From NCBI GenBank assembly GCA_963835775.1, contig CAWIHB010000019.1:12883-76882 (forward strand): 64,000 bases of DNA, given 5' to 3'. Each line of letters opens with the position of its first letter. The stretch's first letter is position 1. Under the pieces are notes generated by a model, which was not told the DNA's origin, made no database searches, and was given only the letters and a program-made list of their open reading frames with translations. Source of the DNA: Palsa-504 sp963835775. GTDB taxonomy: Bacteria > Actinomycetota > Actinomycetes > Streptosporangiales > Streptosporangiaceae. The position numbers were made by a program, and so were the translations under genes. Shown here in pieces: positions 7,889-15,985 of the stretch.

Positions 7889-7939
7889 GGGATATGCAGT
7901 TAACCCTTCCGGGCCGCCCTCCGGTTGACTGCATATCCC
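7889..7939. promoter_or_regulatory. Long inverted repeat
   Basis: GGGATATGCAGTTAACC (7889-7905) pairs with GGTTGACTGCATATCCC (7923-7939), 16 of 17 positions, around a 17-bp GC-rich spacer. It sits between the dioxygenase remnant and the thioesterase gene. The AT-rich arms are unlike an ordinary terminator and could be an operator or the scar of a lost element. Confidence 0.45.
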
Positions 7940-7981
7940 GGATGCCGGTTTCATTCCACTGGCGTGGGCCTGGACGCAGCA

Positions 7982-8374
7982 TCACCGGTCAGCCATGGCG
8001 GCGGTCAGCATCACGCGCTCGGCGTCGCTGAACGGCACCGGCCGGTGCTGGCCGGGGTCCCAGCGGACCGTGGTCACGCGGGCCTCGGCCGCCACCTCCC
8101 CGGCCGGGGTGAGGATCGTTTCCCTGGTGATCAGGCTGGTCTTGCCCATCCGCTCGGCCTGGATCCGCACCGTCACCTGCCGGTCCTGATGGCGGACCTC
8201 GGCGCGGAAATCCATCTCGAGCCGGGCCACCACGTAGTGCGGGTCGGTGTCGAAGGTCTGCGTGTAGAACGCGTCCCTGCCTTCCTCCAGGTAACTGACG
8301 AAGACCGCGTTGTTGACGTGCCCAAAGGCGTCCGTGTCACGCCACCTGACTGGGACCACACGCTCGAACGTCAC
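7982..8374 (-). CDS. Hotdog-fold acyl-CoA thioesterase
   Basis: A 130-residue YbgC/4-hydroxybenzoyl-CoA-thioesterase-type protein of normal length. The catalytic region is VRWRDTDAFGHVNNAVFVSY (residues 9-28), where D13 or D15 is the expected catalytic aspartate, followed by YLEEGRDAFY. The family hydrolyses short-chain or aromatic acyl-CoA to release CoA. The GTG at 8374 follows ACGAGGATAA. It is divergent from an enoyl-CoA hydratase 55 bp away, so the two may share regulation and serve one acyl-CoA pathway. Confidence 0.88.
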   Translation of the reverse strand: MTFERVVPVRWRDTDAFGHVNNAVFVSYLEEGRDAFYTQTFDTDPHYVVARLEMDFRAEVRHQDRQVTVRIQAERMGKTSLITRETILTPAGEVAAEARVTTVRWDPGQHRPVPFSDAERVMLTAAMADR

Positions 8375-8429
8375 AGCACGTTATCCTCGTCCAGGCCTGC
8401 CTCCCGCGCTCGAGAATGAGGTGTCCCGC

Positions 8430-9221
8430 ATGAATGGCCCTGGCCAGCTGAAGCAGATCAGGTCCGAGGTCCGCGACCACACCGCCGTGATCACCCTGGC
8501 CAATGCCAGCCGGAGGAACGCGATCAACGCCGAGATGGTGACCGAGATCGTCGGCGTGCTTGACCAGATCGAGGCCAGCCCAGAGGTGAGCGCCATGGTC
8601 ATCACGGGCGAAGGCCCGGCCTTCTGCGCCGGTGCCGAACTCGGTCACCTGATGCGGGCCTCGGCCGAGAACGACCTGGCCACCGAGGCACTGCGGACCA
8701 TCTACCGGGTGTTCCTGCGCATCGACGCGTGCCGCCTGCCCACGATCGCGGCGGTCAACGGGCCCGCCGTCGGAGCCGGCATGAACATGGCTCTGGCCTG
8801 CGACATCAGGATCGCGGGACATTCGGCGAGGTTCGCCACCCGCTTCCTGGCCCTGGGCCTGCACCCCGGCGGCGGGCACACCTGGATGCTGCGGCGGGCC
8901 ATCGGAGCCCAGGGCGCCATGGCCGCCGTCCTGCTCGACCAGGAACTGTCCGGCCCGGAGGCGGCCGAAGCGGGCCTGGCCTGGCGGTGCGTGCCGGACG
9001 GGGAGCTGATGGCGGAGGCTTTGCGCCTCGCGTCCCGGGCCGCTGCCGCGCCGCGCCAGGTGCTCGTGCAGACCAAGCAGTCGATCAAGGAAGCGGCCGA
9101 CGTCAGCTCCTACGCCGATGCCGTCGAGCTTGAGCTGCCCAGGCAGCTCTGGTCGGCCCAGCAGGGCGAGTTCGCCGACCGGCTGGCCAAGCTCGGCGTC
9201 GGCCAGGGCCGTAAAGGCTGA
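8430..9221 (+). CDS. Enoyl-CoA hydratase/isomerase
   Basis: A 263-residue crotonase. The oxyanion segments are GEGPAFCAGAELGHLM and VNGPAVGAGMNMALACDIRI. HPGGGHTWMLRRAIG replaces the usual P-E-x-x-x-G region, so the catalytic glutamate of true hydratases is not evident at that place and an isomerase or hydrolase role is possible. The ATG at 8430 follows GAGGTG. It is divergent from the hotdog thioesterase, which suggests a shared acyl-CoA substrate. Confidence 0.87.
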   Translation: MNGPGQLKQIRSEVRDHTAVITLANASRRNAINAEMVTEIVGVLDQIEASPEVSAMVITGEGPAFCAGAELGHLMRASAENDLATEALRTIYRVFLRIDACRLPTIAAVNGPAVGAGMNMALACDIRIAGHSARFATRFLALGLHPGGGHTWMLRRAIGAQGAMAAVLLDQELSGPEAAEAGLAWRCVPDGELMAEALRLASRAAAAPRQVLVQTKQSIKEAADVSSYADAVELELPRQLWSAQQGEFADRLAKLGVGQGRKG

Positions 9222-9278
9222 CCGCATGGCTCGACCAGGCCGGGCGGATGGCGGGGAGCGCCCAGGCCCAGCAAAGTG

Positions 9279-9992
9279 TTAGCCGGAGATCACCGACACG
9301 GTGTCGTCGCCGACGTTGGCGGTGTAAACGGCGCCGGTCAGCGGGTTGACTGCGACCCCGACCGGGCCCCTGCCGACCGCGATGGTGGCGGTGACCGTGT
9401 TGGTCTGGCCGCTGATCACCGACACGGTGCCATTCTTGATGTTGGTGACGTAGACGGCACCGGTCGGCGGGTTGACCGCGACCCCGACCGGGCCGCTGCC
9501 GACCGGGATGGTGGCGGTAACCGTGCTGGTCCGGCCGCTGATCACCGATACGGTGCCGTCGGAGAAGTTGGTGACGTAGACATCGCCGGTCAGCGAGTTC
9601 GCCGCAACCGCGTCCGGGCTGGTGCCAACCCGGACGGTGGCGGTGACCGTGTTGGTCTGGCCGCTGATCACCGACACGGTGCCGTCGGAGAAGTTGGTGA
9701 CGTAGACATCGCCGGTCAGCAGGCTGACCGCGACCCCGTACGGGCTGGTGCCGACCCGGATGGTGGCGGTGACCGTGTTGGTCTGGCCGCTGATCACCGA
9801 CACGGTGCCGTCGTTGAAGTTGGTGACGTAGACAAAGCCGGTCAGCGGGCAGGCCGCGACCGCATCCGACTCGCTGCCGACCGAGATCGTGGCGGTGATG
9901 ATCGGAGCCGCGGTGGCCGCGGCCGGCGCGGTCCGCTCCAGTGTCATGGCGCCGCTCGCACCGGTCGCGTCGCGCCTGTGGTGATGTGTCAT
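9279..9992 (-). CDS. YVTN beta-propeller repeat protein
   Basis: A 237-residue protein made almost entirely of five near-identical 42-residue repeats with the pattern V-x-x-x-P-x-T-G-x-V-Y-V-T-N-x-x-x-x-T-V-S-V-I-S-G-x-T-N-T-V-T-A-T-I. These YVTN/NHL-like repeats form beta-propeller blades in cell-surface or secreted proteins. Five blades are fewer than the six to eight of a closed propeller, and no clear signal peptide precedes them (the N-terminus has MTHHHRR and a run of alanines). It may be a shortened copy or form an oligomer. The ATG at 9992 follows AGAAGGAG. Confidence 0.8.
   Translation of the reverse strand: MTHHHRRDATGASGAMTLERTAPAAATAAPIITATISVGSESDAVAACPLTGFVYVTNFNDGTVSVISGQTNTVTATIRVGTSPYGVAVSLLTGDVYVTNFSDGTVSVISGQTNTVTATVRVGTSPDAVAANSLTGDVYVTNFSDGTVSVISGRTSTVTATIPVGSGPVGVAVNPPTGAVYVTNIKNGTVSVISGQTNTVTATIAVGRGPVGVAVNPLTGAVYTANVGDDTVSVISG
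9280..9909. repeat. Five 126-bp tandem repeats in coding DNA
   Basis: The block containing CTGATCACCGACACGGT recurs every 126 bp (at about 9286, 9412, 9538, 9664 and 9790). The period equals 42 codons, so copy number can change without a frameshift. The middle copies (9538-9790) are almost identical, which indicates recent duplication or gene conversion. Confidence 0.85.
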
Positions 9993-10217
9993 GACCCCGG
10001 CTCCTTCTAATTGTCCGGTACAGACGGCCGGGGTCTCGAGCCAACGGTATTAACCTCAATGATCTCGCGCCACAACGGCCCGTCAAGACTTTGCCGGGGC
10101 CATATCGCCATCTATCGGCCATCCGTATGCGACGGTAGCCCAACGGAGCAGCAGGACTACCGACATCGACCTGATCCGACTGCCGTAACCTTCCGACCTA
10201 CGCCAGCGTCCGCGTGG

Positions 10218-11201
10218 TTAGTTGCCCGCCAGCCGGGCCACGACCGGCGCGAACGCCTCCATCGAGCGCTGCGCCACGTTGATGTAGCTGACGCCCAGTT
10301 CGCCGCGGCGCTGCTCGAGCTGGTCGCAGATCTCGGGTACCGAGCCGATCAGGGCGTGCGGATGCTCGGCCAGCACGTCTGGGGTCACGCCGAACCGCCG
10401 GGCCATCGCGGCCACCGCGTCGGCCGGATCGTCGCTGATCGCGATGAAGTAGGCGGCGATCTCCAGCTCGAGGTCACCGAACCGGTCGCCCGCGCCCTCC
10501 CGGATCCAGCCGATCTTCTCCACGGTCGCGTCCCGGGTCGAGCTGGCCACGCTGCCCGTCCCGAGCTGGCCCGCGGCGTTGTTGAAGTTGATGCTCACGA
10601 TGTCGGCCAGCTGGCCGGCCAGCCGCAGCACGCGCGGGGCGCCGCCGCCGATGAAGATCGGCGGGTGCGGCTGCTGTACCGGCCGCGGCCGCCCGGCGAA
10701 GCCGGAGGCCCGGACGAACGTGCGCTTGATGTCCAGCGGCTCGCCCGCCCAGTGCGCCCGCAGCACCTCCACGGTCTCCGCCAGCCGCTCGATCCGCAGC
10801 CCCGGCCGTTCCATCGCGATGCCGAGCCCTTCGTACTCGGCGGCCACCCAGCCGGCGCCCAGCCCGACCTCGACCCGGCCCTCGGACAGCATGTCCAGCG
10901 TCGCGGTCTCCTTGGCCAGCATGACCGGATTGTGGTAGTCGGCGCAGAACACCCGGCAGCCCACCCGCAGCTGCGTGGTCGCCATGGCCGCCGCCGTCAT
11001 CGCGGTCAGCGGCGCGACGTCGACCGGGCGGTGCCCGGAGGCCTCCGCGATGTCGCCCGGGCCGAAGTAGTGGTCGGTGGTGAACAGGGTCGAGTACCCC
11101 AGGTCCTCGGCCCGCCGGGCCAGGTCGGTCCACTGCCGGCCGGACTCGGCCTCGAAGGCCTGCACCGAGAACCGGAACGCTCGGGTCTTTCCGTCGCTCA
11201 T
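10218..11201 (-). CDS. LLM-class F420-dependent oxidoreductase
   Basis: A 327-residue luciferase-like (TIM-barrel) oxidoreductase. It starts MSDGKTRAFRFSVQAFEAES and shows GYSTLFTTDHYFGPG, RVGCRVFCADYHNPVMLAKE, TLDMLSEGRVEVGLGAGWVA and HPPIFIGGGAPRVL, the pattern of the MSMEG_2516-type F420 subfamily. Such proteins use reduced or oxidised F420 for hydride transfer to small organic substrates. The ATG at 11201 follows GGCAGGAG. It lies 14 bp downstream of the KstD-like gene and is most likely co-transcribed with it. The substrate is unknown. Confidence 0.9.
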   Translation of the reverse strand: MSDGKTRAFRFSVQAFEAESGRQWTDLARRAEDLGYSTLFTTDHYFGPGDIAEASGHRPVDVAPLTAMTAAAMATTQLRVGCRVFCADYHNPVMLAKETATLDMLSEGRVEVGLGAGWVAAEYEGLGIAMERPGLRIERLAETVEVLRAHWAGEPLDIKRTFVRASGFAGRPRPVQQPHPPIFIGGGAPRVLRLAGQLADIVSINFNNAAGQLGTGSVASSTRDATVEKIGWIREGAGDRFGDLELEIAAYFIAISDDPADAVAAMARRFGVTPDVLAEHPHALIGSVPEICDQLEQRRGELGVSYINVAQRSMEAFAPVVARLAGN

Positions 11202-11215
11202 TGGCTGCTCCTGCC

Positions 11216-12880
11216 CTAACGCCCGTGTCGGCCGGAACCGCAGGCCGCCGCTCGGGCCGCCGCGTCCCGGCCGGCCAGATAGCCGAACACCAGGCCCGGT
11301 CCGAGCGTGCCGCCGTGCCCGCCGTACGTCATGCCCATGATCGATCCCATCGCGTTGCCTGCCGCGTAGAGGCCGCCGATGACCCCGCCGTCGACGTCGA
11401 GCACCCGGCCGCTGACGTCGGTCCGAGGTCCGCCCTTGGTGCCCAACGCCCCGCATCGGACCCTGGTCGCGTAGTACGGCGGGGTGTTCAGCGGGCCGAT
11501 GGTGGCCTGCGGCGTGTAGCCGAACGCCGGATCGCCCCAGGCCCGGTCGTGGTGGCTTTCGCCGCGGTGGAAGTCAGGGTCAGCCCCGGCGGCGGCGTGC
11601 GCATTCCACCGCCGCACGGTGTCCTGCAGGGCACCGGCCGGCACGCCCATCTGCCCGGCCAGCCCGCCGATGCTGTCCGCCTCGAGCAGCCAGCGCGGCG
11701 TCAGCGCCGGCGGCTTGTACCCGGCCAGCCCGTACTTGGACGCGAAGTGGTGGTCGATCAGCAGCCAGGCCGGATGGTTGACGTAGGCGAACCGGGCCAC
11801 GTCCACCACGTGGAACGCGTTGCCCAGCGCGTTGTAGTTCGCCGCCTCGTTGGTGAACCGCACGCCATCGTCGTTGACCATGATGGAGTGCGGGCGGGTC
11901 CGCTCGGAGTTGACCTGCCAGGGAACCAGGCCGCGGCCAGGTACCTCGACGTCGATCGTGGCCACCCACCACGCCTCGCGCATGTCGGCCAGGTCGGCGC
12001 CGACCCGCATGGCCATCCGCAGCGCGTCGCCGGTATTGGTCGGGACGCTGACCGCCCGGGCCAGCGGACCGCGCAGGAAGGTGCGCACCAGCTTCGCGTC
12101 GTGCTCGAAGCCGCCGGTGGCTAGGACCACCCCGCCGCCGGCCCGCGCCTCGAACGGCCCGTCCGGCCCCTCGACGGCCACGCCGGCCACCGCGCCGTTC
12201 TCGGTCAGCAGCCGCACGCCGCGGCAGCCGGTCTGCGGCACCACTCCGCGGTCGAGACACCCTTTGAGCAGCCGCCCGATGAGGGCCTGGCCCGATCCTC
12301 GCTCGTCCCGGATCTTCCGCCGCTCCAGTTCCTCGGGCGCCAGCCCGTTCGGCGCCTTGCGTCCCAGCGAGGACTCGCTCATGCAGAACTCGCCGGTCAG
12401 CTGCCAGCCGACCGTCACCCGCCCGGCCCACTCCGCCAGTTCCTCGAACGGGAACAGCGGGCACTCTACCGACCGGCCCTCGCGCTGCCCGCCCGGGTGC
12501 TCCGGGTGGTAGTCGCTCATCCCGGCCAGCGTCTCGAACTGCACCGGGGTGTGCGCCTCGAGCCAGTCGACCACTTCGGGCGCGGTGTCGGCGAACGCCT
12601 CGATCATCGGCCGCTCGATGAGCCCGTGCGACAGCGACTCCAGATAGGTCAGTACCTCCTCGCGGCTGTCCGCGAAGCCTGCCTCTGCCTCGTGCCGGTT
12701 GTTGGGTAGCCAGGCCACCCCGCCGGACCAGGCGCTGGTACCCCCGACCTGCTCGCCCCGCTCGAACAGCCCCACCCGGGCCCCGCCGGCCGCCGCCCGC
12801 ACCGCGGCCGTCAGCCCCGCCGCACCGGTGCCCAGCACCACCACGTCGTAGCGGTGGTCGCGGGCCGCTGCTCCGGCCAT
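11216..12880 (-). CDS. FAD-dependent oxidoreductase, KstD/fumarate-reductase type
   Basis: A 554-residue flavoprotein. The Rossmann FAD site is VVVLGTGAAGLTAAVRAA with G-x-G-x-x-G at residues 17-22, followed by ERGEQVGGTSAWSGGVAWLP. The C-terminal FAD segment is GGLYAAGNAMGSIMGMTYGG then HGGTLGPGLVFGYLAGRDA. The layout matches 3-ketosteroid-1-dehydrogenases and related fumarate-reductase-like enzymes that remove hydrogens beside a ketone. Identity as a true KstD needs the active-site tyrosines checked by alignment. It heads an operon with the F420 oxidoreductase, and an imperfect 113-bp repeat with a possible operator lies just upstream. Confidence 0.88.
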   Translation of the reverse strand: MAGAAARDHRYDVVVLGTGAAGLTAAVRAAAGGARVGLFERGEQVGGTSAWSGGVAWLPNNRHEAEAGFADSREEVLTYLESLSHGLIERPMIEAFADTAPEVVDWLEAHTPVQFETLAGMSDYHPEHPGGQREGRSVECPLFPFEELAEWAGRVTVGWQLTGEFCMSESSLGRKAPNGLAPEELERRKIRDERGSGQALIGRLLKGCLDRGVVPQTGCRGVRLLTENGAVAGVAVEGPDGPFEARAGGGVVLATGGFEHDAKLVRTFLRGPLARAVSVPTNTGDALRMAMRVGADLADMREAWWVATIDVEVPGRGLVPWQVNSERTRPHSIMVNDDGVRFTNEAANYNALGNAFHVVDVARFAYVNHPAWLLIDHHFASKYGLAGYKPPALTPRWLLEADSIGGLAGQMGVPAGALQDTVRRWNAHAAAGADPDFHRGESHHDRAWGDPAFGYTPQATIGPLNTPPYYATRVRCGALGTKGGPRTDVSGRVLDVDGGVIGGLYAAGNAMGSIMGMTYGGHGGTLGPGLVFGYLAGRDAAARAAACGSGRHGR

Positions 12881-12977
12881 CCGGCACTCCCTCGCCTACG
12901 GCTGGTGCTGGGCGCTGAAGTCGGCGCGGTAGCCGCCCGCCGCGTCGCGCACCGGCTCGATCTCGATGCTGCCGACG

Positions 12978-13090
12978 ATCAGGATCTCCACGTCATCCGC
13001 TCCAGTGCGCCGCCCGGGCTGGGCTGGCCCCAGACCGATAGTTATTGTAGTCGATGACAAGATAGTAGCGCTCGTCCGGCGGCGCGGGCG
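12978..13090. repeat. Direct repeat copy 1, possible promoter/operator
   Basis: This 113-bp block is about 93 % identical to 14977-15090, in the same orientation. Its core TTATTGTAGTCGATGACAAG contains the imperfect palindrome GTAGTCGATGAC. Copy 1 lies upstream of the minus-strand KstD-like operon. A 31-codon frame (12896-12991, minus, GTG start) reads out of the repeat, but I see no family for it. The repeats flank the damaged MFS/kinase pair and probably carry the same control site. Confidence 0.7.
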
Positions 13091-13117
13091 GCAAGAAGGA
13101 GCGCCGGCGAAGTCGGC

Positions 13118-13639
13118 TCACCGTAGACGGCTGACAGTCAGGAAGGCGGTCACCACCTCAGCTGCGTCCTCGATGCTGAGTTTGTCCGTCGCGACGATCA
13201 GGTCATAGAGGCCGGGGTCGCTCAAGTCGGCACCGTACAGGTGGTCCGCGTAGGCCGCCCTGGCGCGGTCGGTCCGGTCGAGGAGGCGCGACGCCTCGGG
13301 CTCGTCAAATCCGCCGTACTCCTGCACCCGGCGGCACCGGGTAGCCCGTGATGCCACCACGCGCACATGGATCGCGCGCGGGTGCCCGGCCAGGACGACC
13401 GCGCCGGCTCGCCCCAGGATGACCCCGCCGGTGGTCGCGGCACGTTGCCACAGCGCGGCCTCGGTCGCCAACCCGAACTGGTCCTCGTCGTCGAAATCGA
13501 TGCCCGGGACCTCCAGGCCGAACAGCGGCTCGGTGTTAGCCGCGCTGAGCAGCAGGCGCAGCACGCCGTGCTCTCGCTGCTCATCGTGGGCCTGCGCGGC
13601 GGTAACCGGCACCGACAGCTGCTCGGCCACGGCGGCCGG
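13118..13639 (-). pseudogene. Cytidylate-kinase-like protein lacking its P-loop
   Basis: The frame encodes AVAEQLSVPVTAAQAHDEQR, TGGVILGRAGAVVLAGHPRA, EASRLLDRTDRARAAYADHL and YGADLSDPGLYDLIVAT, the body of a cytidylate-kinase-like family protein. The first 35-40 residues, which should hold the nucleotide-binding G-x-x-G-x-G-K/S loop, are missing. At about 13640 the sequence switches directly into the 3' part of the neighbouring MFS gene, so a deletion has joined the two. A GTG at 13630 could start a 170-residue product but it would lack the phosphate loop. Confidence 0.65.
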
Positions 13640-14954
13640 GGATGTGCGGGAAAAAGGCGCTGCTGGTCACGGTCCGGGCCGTCACGGCAGGCATCGAATG
13701 CAGCGCCGGGCCGAGCAGGGACTGGATCGGGTTGTAGCCGAGGAAAGTGGCGAACAACATGGCGACCGGGGGCAGGTGTGCCACCGCGGCGGCCTGGCGT
13801 GCCGGTACTCCCGCGGCGCCCAGCCCGGACAACAGGGCCTGCGGCAGGCGCGCCGCCAGCCCCGCCGTCAGCAAGGTGAAGAACAGGCTGATGGCCAGGG
13901 TCTGGCCGCAGTTCAGCCCGGTGGCGCGGATTCCCGCGGCCGACCCGCGCTGCGCCGGGTCGACGGCGCCCATGACCTCGGCGGCGTTGGCTGAACTGAA
14001 CGCGCCCATGGCCAGCCCGAAGGCCAGCAGCAGCAGCAGCGCGAACGCCCAGTAGGAGAAGTCCACCGGCAGCACGCCGAGCAGCACGAACACGATGGTC
14101 CCCGCCAGCTGGCCGCCGATGGTGAACGGACGCGGGCCGATCCGGTCCGACCAGATCCCGGCCAGCGGGCCGGAGATGAGGAAACCGGCGGTCAGCGGCA
14201 GCATGTAGATGGCGGCCCACAGCGGCGTCCGCTCGAAGGTGAAGCCGTGCAGCGGCAGCCAGATGCCCTGCAGCCAGATGATGAGCGCGAACAGCAGGCC
14301 GCCCCGGCCAATCGACGACAGCAGGCTGGCGAGGTTCCCGCTGGCGAACGTCCGGTTGCGCAGCAGCGCGAAATCCAGCATCGGCTCGGCGACGCGCCGT
14401 TCTACCAGCACGAATATGCCCAGGATGAGGACTCCGCCGGTCACCAGGCCGATGAACGAACCCGCGACCGCCGCCACCGAATTGACGCCGAGCGCCATTC
14501 CCCGCTGGCTGGCCGGGAAGGCGTCGGTGAGGATCGCAGCGGAGTTCGCGAACAGCATCGCGCCGCCCACTCCCTGCACGATCCTCAGGACGATGATCGC
14601 CAGGGCCGCGGCACTGCCACGGGCGAAGACGAGTGACAGCCCGACCGAGCAGACGGTGAAGATGGCGAAGCCCAGGTTGTACAGGCGCACCCGGCCCAGG
14701 CTGTCCCCGAGCCGGCCGAACGAGACCACCAGCACCGAGGTGACCACCAGGAAGCCCAGCAGGATCCACAGCAGGTAGCTGACGTTCGCGGGCTGCAGCG
14801 GGTCGAGCCGGATGCCGCGGAAGATGGCCGGCAGTGAGATGATCACGATCGAGGAGTTGATCGTGACCACCAAGACGCCCAGCGTGGTGTTGGCCAGCAC
14901 GACCCATTTGTAGCGATCGGCCACGGGATCGGTGCTCTGTTCCTCAGCCGTCAT
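13581..14954 (-). pseudogene. MFS (DHA2) transporter with two deletions
   Basis: The frame encodes 457 residues of a 14-helix DHA2-type drug/proton antiporter. Motif A-like VVSFGRLGDSLGRVR and motif C-like VAGSFIGLVTGGVL are present. Near residue 176 (about 14427) VTGGVL runs straight into ILGIFVLVERRVAEP, which skips about 70 residues, roughly helices 6-7 and the central loop. Near residue 438 (about 13640) SSAFFPHI runs into sequence from the kinase-like gene, losing the last helix. The start is intact (ATG at 14954 after AGGAGGACC). I judge it inactive. Confidence 0.65.
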
Positions 14955-14976
14955 GGTCCTCCTGAGCTGACGCCCA

Positions 14977-15090
14977 TCAGGATCTCCACGTCATCCGCTC
15001 CGGTGCGCCGCCCGGGCTGGGCTGGTCCCAGGCCGATGGTTATTGTAGTCAATGACAAGATAGTAGCGCTCGTGCGGCAGCGCGGGCAGT
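14977..15090. repeat. Direct repeat copy 2, possible promoter/operator
   Basis: This second copy of the 113-bp block lies in the divergent gap between the MFS remnant (minus) and the SDR operon (plus). The core reads TTATTGTAGTCAATGACAAG. The repeat ends just before the GGAGGGAGA ribosome site of the SDR, so it most likely contains that operon's promoter and an operator shared with copy 1. Confidence 0.7.
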
Positions 15091-15103
15091 CGGAGGGAGA
15101 GCC

Positions 15104-15985
15104 GTGGCAGGACGGGTTTCCGGGCAGGTCGCCGTCATCACCGGCGCGGCCAGCGGGCTGGGTGAGGCCACCGCCCGGCTGATGCATGCCGAGGGCGCGA
15201 GCGTGCTCCTCACCGACATTCAAGACGACCGCGGGGAGCGGGTGGCCGCCGACCTCGGCGACCGGTCCCGCTACCTGCACTGTGATGTTTCTGCCGAACG
15301 GGACGTGGCCAGCGCGGTCGATACCGCGGTACGCGAGTTCGGCCGGCTGGACTGCATGTTCAACAACGCCGGCATCATCGGCGCGCACGGCGGCATAGAC
15401 GAGATCCCGCTGGAGGAATACGAGTTCACCATGGCCGTGCTGCTGCGGTCGGTGTTCCTCGGCTGCAAGCACGCCGCCCGCGTGATGAAGCCCCAGCGCA
15501 GCGGGGTGATCCTGAACACCACCAGCATCGGCGGGCTGCAAGGCGGGCTCGGCCCGCACATCTACGGCGCGGCCAAGGGCGCGGTCGTCGCGCTGACCAG
15601 GAACGTAGCCGCCGAGCTGGGTGCCTGGTCGATCCGGGTGAACGCGATCGCCCCGGGCAAGATCCTCACCCCGATGAACGCGGCGACCATCGCCGGCGAC
15701 CCCGATGCCATGGACGAGGCCCGGGCGGCGTTCCGGACCAGGACGCCGCTGCGCGGCCGGATCGGCGTGGCCGACGACATCGCGCACGCCGCCTTGTGGC
15801 TGGCCAGCGACGACGCCGGGTTCGTCAGCGGGCACACCCTGGTCGTCGACGGCGGCCTGACCACCGGGTCCAGGGAGAACGTCGTCCCGGGCGAGCACGG
15901 CCGGTGGGCGCATCGGCGCGACCTGGTCCGCGAGGGCGGGCACAGCGGGATCCCCGCCGGAACGGAACAGGTCCACCCGGCATGA
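15104..15985 (+). CDS. SDR family oxidoreductase
   Basis: A 293-residue classical SDR. The cofactor motif is TGAASGLG (13-20), then LTDIQDDRG, where the acidic residue suggests NAD(H) preference, NNAG and the catalytic region TTSIGG ... HIYGAAKGA with Y-x-x-x-K. It ends VDGGLTTG plus an extra tail of about 35 residues not usual in the family. It oxidises or reduces an alcohol/ketone in the cytosol. The GTG at 15104 follows GGAGGGAGA. It is the first gene of a tight operon; its stop overlaps the next start (ATGA). Confidence 0.92.
   Translation: MAGRVSGQVAVITGAASGLGEATARLMHAEGASVLLTDIQDDRGERVAADLGDRSRYLHCDVSAERDVASAVDTAVREFGRLDCMFNNAGIIGAHGGIDEIPLEEYEFTMAVLLRSVFLGCKHAARVMKPQRSGVILNTTSIGGLQGGLGPHIYGAAKGAVVALTRNVAAELGAWSIRVNAIAPGKILTPMNAATIAGDPDAMDEARAAFRTRTPLRGRIGVADDIAHAALWLASDDAGFVSGHTLVVDGGLTTGSRENVVPGEHGRWAHRRDLVREGGHSGIPAGTEQVHPA

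Noticed and set aside
5807..7903. A 698-codon plus-strand frame
   Set aside because: It runs across three unrelated genes and is arginine-rich, as expected for an out-of-frame reading of GC-rich DNA.
9993..10217. Gene-free 225 bp between the YVTN and F420 genes
   Set aside because: No open frame, hairpin or repeat stands out. It probably holds only the YVTN promoter.
12896..12991. A 31-codon minus frame (GTG start) before the KstD-like gene
   Set aside because: It has codon-like composition, but no recognisable family and its start lies in the direct repeat, so it was not listed as a gene.
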